A stretch of DNA of 14,413 nucleotides from Proteobacteria bacterium UBA1844 (lineage in GTDB: Bacteria; Pseudomonadota; Gammaproteobacteria; Steroidobacterales; Woeseiaceae). Below, one piece after another: positions 6,023 through 14,413 of the stretch (positions are counted from its first letter, which is position 1; each line of letters begins with the position of its first letter). The notes under the pieces were generated by a model. That model worked only from the letters and a program-made list of their open reading frames with translations, ran no database searches and was not told the origin of the DNA. The position numbers were made by a program, and so were the translations under genes. Location of the stretch: assembly GCA_002338615.1 (NCBI GenBank), contig DDIS01000050.1:1-14413 (forward strand), written 5' to 3'.

Positions 6023-7166
6023 GCTTCTTGCCCCCCGAGTTACGGTATGGGCTGTGCTGGTCGACAGCGTGCATGTAGCGGGTCACGTGCTGACCCTCTT
6101 CTTCGAGGTACGCGTCCACGGCGGAAAAAAACTGTGGATGCGCGAGCCAATGACAGGACCAGGTCGCGCTCGGGGTGAAGCCGCGACTGATCTTGTGTTC
6201 ACCTTGCGTACCCGGTTCAAATGTCTGGATCCCGTGTTCGATGCAATAGTCGATGCCCTGGTAATAACAGGTTTCAAAGTGCAGGGCATTGTAATCGCCG
6301 TTTGCGCCCCAGTAACGTCCGTAAAGGGTATCAGGTGCCACGAAAAAAACGGCCGCAGCCACCGCGTGGCCGTTGTCCTCGGCCTGGATGACCAGGATAT
6401 TCTGCGGCAAATGCTGGCTCAAGCGCGTAAAAAACTCGCGCCGAAAATACGGCAGGGAACCCCTCTCTATAAACGTCCTGCTGATGAGTTCATAGATCGT
6501 GTTCCATCGTTCGTCGTCGAGATCGCTGCCCGACAGGCGACGAAAGCGTATGCCGGCCTCGGCAACATGACGCCGATCCCGCCGTACCTTTTTGCGCTTC
6601 GCCGATGTGAATTGTGCAAGGAATTCATCAAAATCCGCATAGGATCGATTGTGCCAGTGAAATTGACAGTCCTTGCGCACGATCAGGCCGGCAGCCTCCA
6701 GCAGCGGGATTTCATCCTCGGTTGGGAACTGGACGTGCAGGGACGAACATTCCAGGTCACGGCAAAGCTCCAATGCGGCCTGTATCAGTGCGGCCGCGGC
6801 CTCGGTATCACCCGGGTCGCGACGTAGCAGGCGAAAGCTTGTCGCCGGTGTGAACGCGACGGCCGAAACCAGCTTCGGGTAGTAGTCGAGGCCGGCACGC
6901 GAATAGGCATTGGCCCACGCCCAGTCGAATACGAACTCGCCCCAGGAGTGGGTTTTTTCGTACAGCGGCATCGCGGCTCGCAGCGAGCCGTCCGCGTCGT
7001 GCAACACGAGATGTCGCGGCTGCCAGCCTTCAGCGGCGCTTACGCTACCGGATTGCTCCGCGGCCAGCAGGAACTCGTGGCTGAGAAACGGGTAGCGCGT
7101 GCCGGCGACGCCGTTCCAGGCCGAGGCATCGATTTCGGCAATATTGCTGAGCACGGAAAGCCGCAT
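6012..7166 (-). CDS. COG3146 / PF04339-type predicted N-acyltransferase (FemAB/GNAT-like)
   Basis: Predicted cytosolic acyltransferase of uncharacterised substrate; often annotated as a GNAT protein or peptidoglycan biosynthesis protein. From the ATG at 7166 it is 384 aa, the usual family length. Recognisable family blocks: PFLSHEFLLAAEQSG (26-40), KTHSWGEFVFDWAWANAY (71-88), YYPKLVSAVAFTP (95-107), QFHWHNRSYADFDEFLAQF (168-186), SAKRKKVRRDR (188-198), GRYWG (283-287), LHFETCYYQGIDYCIEHG (295-312) and EPGTQGEHKISRGF (317-330). The frame stays open to an ATG at 7253 inside trxB, but 7166 fits the conserved start and the 13-nt gap after the trxB stop. No good ribosome binding site precedes 7166, so coupling to trxB is likely. 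Its end overlaps aat by 11 nt. Family assignment is firm; the true substrate is unknown. Confidence 0.87.
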   Translation of the reverse strand: MRLSVLSNIAEIDASAWNGVAGTRYPFLSHEFLLAAEQSGSVSAAEGWQPRHLVLHDADGSLRAAMPLYEKTHSWGEFVFDWAWANAYSRAGLDYYPKLVSAVAFTPATSFRLLRRDPGDTEAAAALIQAALELCRDLECSSLHVQFPTEDEIPLLEAAGLIVRKDCQFHWHNRSYADFDEFLAQFTSAKRKKVRRDRRHVAEAGIRFRRLSGSDLDDERWNTIYELISRTFIERGSLPYFRREFFTRLSQHLPQNILVIQAEDNGHAVAAAVFFVAPDTLYGRYWGANGDYNALHFETCYYQGIDYCIEHGIQTFEPGTQGEHKISRGFTPSATWSCHWLAHPQFFSAVDAYLEEEGQHVTRYMHAVDQHSPYRNSGGKKHDD

Positions 7167-7179
7167 GTCGCGAACGGTA

Positions 7180-8214
<1,035 letters not shown>

Positions 8215-8217
8215 TCA

Positions 8218-8248
8218 TTGACTGGTCTATACGGCCCGCTGGGATATT
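8218..8248 (+). promoter_or_regulatory. ftsK: Weak candidate promoter for the ftsK operon
   Basis: TTGACT at 8218-8223 is a good -35, but the best -10 (GATATT, 8243-8248) is at a 19-nt spacing. It overlaps the opposing trxB promoter almost completely, so the two would compete for RNA polymerase. Confidence is low because the -10 and spacing are poor. Confidence 0.22.
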
Positions 8249-8253
8249 TTCAA
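8226..8253 (-). promoter_or_regulatory. trxB: Candidate sigma-70 promoter for trxB
   Basis: On the minus strand, TTGAAA (complement of 8248-8253) and TATAGA (complement of 8226-8231) are separated by 16 nt. Transcription would start near 8219, with a leader of about 43 nt before the trxB ATG. This is among the better promoter matches in the window. Confidence 0.45.
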
Positions 8254-8315
8254 GGCCGCCAGCCGGTTAATCCAGGCAAAGTCGCGTAGTTTAGGGAAAA
8301 GCACTTACCTTGGCC

Positions 8316-10637
8316 ATGGCAAAAGGCAGAAAAGCCGCACCACCGGAATCCGCAATATCAGTCCAGGTCCATCGCGCGTTGCGCGAGGGTGCCTTGTACG
8401 TTTTTGGCGCGCTCGCGCTGATCCTGTGGTTCGCGTTGTTTACCTACGACCCGGCCGACCCGGGCTTCAGCCAGGCTACCAGCGCGGCTGAAGTGCAAAA
8501 CGGTATCGGACGCGTTGGGGCGTTGGTTGCCGACCTGTTGTTCAATACGTTTGGCCTGGCGGCGTACCTGTTTACGCTGATGGTGTTCTATCTCGGCTGG
8601 ATGTTGTATCGCGAGCAAAAGACCCAGACCGAACTGACCAAGATGGATTTCATCCTGCGCGGCAGCGGCTTTGTCGCGACATTGATTACAAGTTGCGCAC
8701 TGGCAACGCTGCATTTCTCACCCGCCGGTTTCAACGAGACTGCGGGCGGCATCGTAGGCCAGGTTGTTGGTTTCAAGCTCGCCGCGGTGATGAAATTACT
8801 GGGCGCCAGTGCTTTGTTGTTCGTCCTCTGGGTGGCATCTGTATCGCTCTTTCTTGGCTTTTCGTGGATCAGCGTTATGGACCGTGTTGGTCGCTGGTGC
8901 CTGAAAGGCTATGAGGCGCTGCAGGCACGCATTGAAGTGCTGAAAGACCGGGCAGAGGGGCGCCGACAGGCTGCGGCACGACAGGATATTGTGCAGATCG
9001 AGAAAAAGCGCATCGAGGGCCGGCCAAAGCCACGCATAGAACCTGTGCTGGCGGCTCTCGAGCCGAGCCAACGGGCGGAAAAGGAACGCCAGGTGCCGCT
9101 GTTCGAGCCGCCTGCATCCGGTGAACTGCCGCCGCTCGCGCTGCTCGATGACCCACCCGAGCACCAGGCCGGCTATTCCGAGGAATCGCTCGAGGCCATG
9201 TCGCGGCTGGTGGAGCTTAAGCTTGCCGATTTCAATATCGAGGTCGAGGTGAAATCGGTCTCTCCGGGTCCCGTGATTACACGCTTTGAGCTGGACCCGG
9301 CGCCGGGCGTCAAAGTCAGCCAGATCGCCGGGCTCGCCAAGGACCTGGCGCGTTCGCTGTCAGTCGTCAGTGTTCGTATCGTGGAAGTGATCCCCGGCAA
9401 ATCATTCATTGGCCTCGAAATTCCGAATGAAAACAGGCAGCTGGTGACGCTCGGAGAAATACTGAAGTCGCGTGCGTACGACGATCTTGCGTCGCCACTG
9501 ACGCTGGCACTTGGCAAGGACATCGGCGGACACTCCGTGGTCGCTGATCTCGCCCGCATGCCGCACTTGTTGATTGCAGGGACCACGGGCTCCGGTAAAT
9601 CGGTCGCCATCAACGCGATGATCCTGAGCATCCTGTACAAAACGCAGCCCGAACAGACGCGCCTGATCATGATCGACCCGAAAATGCTTGAGCTGTCGGT
9701 GTACGAGGGCATCCCGCACTTGCTGACGCCGGTTGTGACGGACATGTCCGAGGCCGCCAATGCACTGCGCTGGTGCGTTGCGGAAATGGACCGGCGCTAT
9801 CGCCTCATGTCGGCGCTCGGCGTGCGCAATATCGGCGGTTACAACCGCAAGGTAAAAGACGCCATCGAAAGTGGCACGCCGATCAAGGACCCGACGTTCA
9901 CGCCGCCACCTTTTGAGGATGACGAGAAACCGTTCGAGCATCCGACCTTGCAGCCGCTGCCTTATATCGTTGTCATTATCGATGAACTTGCCGACATGAT
10001 GATGATCGTCGGCAAGAAGGTGGAGGAACTGATAGCCAGGCTGGCACAAAAGGCCCGAGCCTCCGGCATTCATATGCTGCTCGCAACACAGCGACCTTCA
10101 GTCGATGTCATCACGGGACTTATCAAAGCGAATGTTCCATCCCGAATCGCATTCCAGGTATCGGCGAAAGTGGATTCGCGCACAATTCTCGACCAGATGG
10201 GGGCGGAAAATCTCCTGGGGCATGGCGACATGCTGTATCTGCCACCCGGAACGTCTCTGCCGATCCGGGTGCACGGCGCTTTCGTCGCGGACCACGAGGT
10301 CCATGCCGTGGTGCGGCACCTGAAAAAAAGCGGCGCACCACGCTATGTTGATGAAATTCTGGATGGCCCGTCGAGTCCAACACCTGGACTCACCGGAATT
10401 GATGGGCTCGGCACGAATTCCGGCGATGCAGAACAAGACCCCTTGTATGACCAGGCAGTGAAAGTTGTGATGGATACGCGCAAGGCGTCGATTTCCGGCG
10501 TCCAGCGGCGACTCAAGATAGGGTACAACCGCGCAGCCCGCATGGTTGAGTCCATGGAACTCGCGGGTCTTGTCGGGCCACTGCAGTCCAATGGGTCACG
10601 CGAAATTCTTGTGCCGGACAGTGCGGAGGAAAACTAG
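8316..10637 (+). CDS. ftsK: DNA translocase FtsK (short-linker form)
   Basis: Septum-anchored motor that pumps chromosomal DNA and activates XerCD recombination at dif during division. It is 773 aa: N-terminal membrane segments at about 26-44, 66-98, 113-134 and 146-187, a charged linker at about 190-285, the alpha domain at about 285-380, the RecA-like beta motor with Walker A GTTGSGKS at 422-429 and Walker B VIIDE ending at E557, and the C-terminal winged-helix gamma domain at about 709-773 ([20 protein letters not shown]), which reads KOPS sites. E. coli FtsK is 1329 aa because of a very long linker; this one resembles the compact Pseudomonas/SpoIIIE type. The ATG at 8316 is chosen; a TTG two codons upstream (8310) is an alternative. 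Neither has a well-placed ribosome binding site. lolA begins on the base after the stop. Confidence 0.96.
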   Translation: MAKGRKAAPPESAISVQVHRALREGALYVFGALALILWFALFTYDPADPGFSQATSAAEVQNGIGRVGALVADLLFNTFGLAAYLFTLMVFYLGWMLYREQKTQTELTKMDFILRGSGFVATLITSCALATLHFSPAGFNETAGGIVGQVVGFKLAAVMKLLGASALLFVLWVASVSLFLGFSWISVMDRVGRWCLKGYEALQARIEVLKDRAEGRRQAAARQDIVQIEKKRIEGRPKPRIEPVLAALEPSQRAEKERQVPLFEPPASGELPPLALLDDPPEHQAGYSEESLEAMSRLVELKLADFNIEVEVKSVSPGPVITRFELDPAPGVKVSQIAGLAKDLARSLSVVSVRIVEVIPGKSFIGLEIPNENRQLVTLGEILKSRAYDDLASPLTLALGKDIGGHSVVADLARMPHLLIAGTTGSGKSVAINAMILSILYKTQPEQTRLIMIDPKMLELSVYEGIPHLLTPVVTDMSEAANALRWCVAEMDRRYRLMSALGVRNIGGYNRKVKDAIESGTPIKDPTFTPPPFEDDEKPFEHPTLQPLPYIVVIIDELADMMMIVGKKVEELIARLAQKARASGIHMLLATQRPSVDVITGLIKANVPSRIAFQVSAKVDSRTILDQMGAENLLGHGDMLYLPPGTSLPIRVHGAFVADHEVHAVVRHLKKSGAPRYVDEILDGPSSPTPGLTGIDGLGTNSGDAEQDPLYDQAVKVVMDTRKASISGVQRRLKIGYNRAARMVESMELAGLVGPLQSNGSREILVPDSAEEN
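10625..10630 (+). promoter_or_regulatory. lolA: Strong ribosome binding site of lolA inside ftsK
   Basis: GGAGGA lies within the last codons of ftsK, 7 nt before the lolA ATG, an almost ideal site. It allows efficient lolA translation despite the lack of any gap between the two genes. Confidence 0.75.
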
Positions 10638-11306
10638 ATGCCGTTGCGCCCGGATTTTTACCGCGGTTGCCTCCTGCTGGCGGGTCTTTTGCTTTCGGCT
10701 GGCGTGCTTGCAGAGGCAGACAGGGATCGCGGGCTGCAACTCGTCAATTCGTTTCTGACCGATGTGCAAACCCTGACGGCGGATTTTACGCAAACGCTGA
10801 TCAATCCGGATGGCGAGGTTCTGGAAACGTCAAAAGGCACGCTGGCAATCAGCCGGCCCGGTAAATTTCGCTGGGTCTATACCGAACCGTACGAACAGTG
10901 GCTGGTAGCAGATGGGCTGAACATCTGGTCGTACGACGCAGACTTGTCGCAGGTCAGTGTCAAGGGGCAGGCTGAAGCTCTCACTGACACGCCCGCATTA
11001 TTGTTGAGTGGTACGGGCGACGTTCTTGAGCAGTTTGAGTTAACCGGGAGTAATGTTGAAGGAGGCCTGACCTGGGTTCGCTTGCAACCGCTCCGCGGCG
11101 ACAGCGGCTTCAAACGTGTAGAACTTGCGTTCAGCGGTACAACGATAACGCGCATGGTGTTTTTCGATAACCTGGAACAAACAACTATTGTCACGCTGGA
11201 CAAGGTTGTCGAGAACGAACCTGTCGACGTGACAGAGTTTGATTTCCAGGTGCCCGACGACGTCGACGTCGTCGGAACACCCATCCGGCCCGTATCGGGA
11301 CGCTGA
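10638..11306 (+). CDS. lolA: Outer-membrane lipoprotein carrier protein LolA
   Basis: Periplasmic chaperone that takes lipoproteins from the LolCDE transporter and carries them to LolB at the outer membrane. It is 222 aa including a signal peptide (E. coli 203 aa): basic start, hydrophobic core at about 11-22 and a likely cut after VLA at residue 25. The mature protein shows the family blocks LTADFTQTLINPDGEV (46-61), SKGTLAISRPGKFRW (65-79), YEQWLVADGLNIWSYD (85-100) and a late FDNLEQTT stretch, consistent with the unclosed beta-barrel. The ATG immediately follows the ftsK TAG with no gap and has a GGAGGA site. The stop codon overlaps the next gene's ATG by one base (TGATG). ftsK-lolA-rarA is a conserved gammaproteobacterial neighbourhood, which strengthens the call. 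Confidence 0.94.
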   Translation: MPLRPDFYRGCLLLAGLLLSAGVLAEADRDRGLQLVNSFLTDVQTLTADFTQTLINPDGEVLETSKGTLAISRPGKFRWVYTEPYEQWLVADGLNIWSYDADLSQVSVKGQAEALTDTPALLLSGTGDVLEQFELTGSNVEGGLTWVRLQPLRGDSGFKRVELAFSGTTITRMVFFDNLEQTTIVTLDKVVENEPVDVTEFDFQVPDDVDVVGTPIRPVSGR

Positions 11307-11713
11307 TGCTGCCACTCAGGTTCCCGGTGCATTGGCGTATTGCGAGCGCCTTATTATTAGCGGCTGTGCTTCTGGCTGCGATGATGCCCGCGATGTTGTG
11401 GTGGTCGAATCCGGAGAAGATGGCGCGTTGGTTCGGTTCGATCGACAAATGGAAGCACGTCGGCACGTTTGCAGTGCTGGCGCTATGGTTTGCGGGGCAG
11501 TATCGGCCGAATTCATATTGGCGCATTGCGATCGGATTGCTGGCGTTTGGCCTGCTGATCGAACTTTGCCAGCGGATGGTGAGTTACCGCACGGCAGAAT
11601 GGCTCGATGTCGCGGCTGACCTGCTTGGCATTGCGATCGGCCTTCTGATTGCGCGCGCCGGGCTCGGTGGTTGGGCCCAGCAGTTTGAAAGCTGGCTGGG
11701 TTCAAGGGCCTGA
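11306..11713 (+). CDS. VanZ-like small membrane protein
   Basis: Small integral membrane protein of 135 aa with four hydrophobic segments at about 11-31, 52-65, 71-88 and 102-118. The VanZ-family pattern is clear: DKWKHVGTFAVLALW (47-61), a membrane segment ending IELCQ (E86, Q89), then R95 and EWLDVAADLLGIAIG (98-112) with its acidic residues. VanZ of enterococci gives low-level teicoplanin resistance by an unclear mechanism; most chromosomal relatives have no known role, so no antibiotic function should be assumed. The ATG overlaps the lolA stop by one base (TGATG), implying coupled translation, and rarA follows after 6 nt. E. coli lacks a gene at this position. It is probably co-expressed with envelope genes and may act in the cell envelope, which is inference. 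Confidence 0.82.
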   Translation: MLPLRFPVHWRIASALLLAAVLLAAMMPAMLWWSNPEKMARWFGSIDKWKHVGTFAVLALWFAGQYRPNSYWRIAIGLLAFGLLIELCQRMVSYRTAEWLDVAADLLGIAIGLLIARAGLGGWAQQFESWLGSRA

Positions 11714-11719
11714 CGGGCC

Positions 11720-14385
<2,666 letters not shown>

Positions 14386-14413
14386 CTTGCAGCGCTGCGG
14401 TCTTGGTCGCGGC

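Noticed and set aside
5823..6827. Long plus-strand open frame (334 codons) opposite aat and the acyltransferase gene
   Set aside because: It lies antisense to two strongly supported genes, its product is Arg/Ala/Pro-rich without family motifs, and such mirror frames are common in GC-rich coding DNA.
9173..10073. Minus-strand open frames opposite the ftsK motor domain
   Set aside because: Antisense shadows of the conserved RecA-like domain; no protein features of their own.
14389..14398. Palindrome GCAGCGCTGC after serS
   Set aside because: Only 10 nt with no room for a loop and no T-run before the window ends; not enough to call a terminator.

Overview
This window is a stretch of conserved chromosomal core genome from a gammaproteobacterium outside the Enterobacterales. 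The evidence is the gene order and close residue-level resemblance to known gammaproteobacterial ClpS, ClpA, IF1, Aat, TrxB, RarA and SerRS. From memory, the order clpS-clpA-infA-aat-trxB-ftsK-lolA-rarA-serS matches the E. coli locus, but cydDC, lrp and the serW tRNA found there are absent. A COG3146-type N-acyltransferase gene sits between trxB and aat, and a VanZ-like gene sits between lolA and rarA. A GTAG-headed REP pair after clpA suggests a lineage with RAYT/REP elements (Pseudomonas-, Xanthomonas- or Woeseia-like). I cannot name the genus.

Layout. (1) 1-1854, minus strand: the start of a type II secretion operon, gspC then gspD. The genes overlap by 4 nt, and gspD runs off the left edge after 308 codons. 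(2) 1855-2189: a 335-nt divergent regulatory region with a TATAAT box before clpS, a perfect 15-nt palindrome in the clpS leader and a longer stem-loop. (3) 2190-4822, plus strand: clpS-clpA, the adaptor and unfoldase of ClpAP. (4) 4823-4993: a gene-free convergent end dominated by a 24-bp perfect inverted repeat (REP pair). (5) 4994-8175, minus strand: trxB, the acyltransferase gene, aat and infA, read in that order and tightly packed. infA starts with TTG. (6) 8176-8315: the divergent trxB/ftsK promoter region. (7) 8316-14385, plus strand: ftsK-lolA-vanZ-like-rarA-serS, a compact operon with gaps of at most 6 nt or short overlaps.

How the genes work together. Aat attaches Leu/Phe to proteins with N-terminal Lys/Arg, ClpS recognises the resulting N-degron, and ClpA unfolds the substrate for ClpP (not in this window). 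Most of a bacterial N-degron pathway is therefore encoded here. The right-hand operon joins chromosome segregation at division (FtsK), lipoprotein transport (LolA), replication-fork maintenance (RarA) and seryl-tRNA synthesis (SerRS). The left edge encodes inner-membrane and outer-membrane parts of a type II secretion system.

I found no CRISPR array, prophage, transposase gene, toxin-antitoxin pair, tRNA or rRNA. No clearly new biological system is visible. The items most worth a second look are the REP pair, the TTG start of infA, the clpS leader palindrome, and the acyltransferase overlapping aat.
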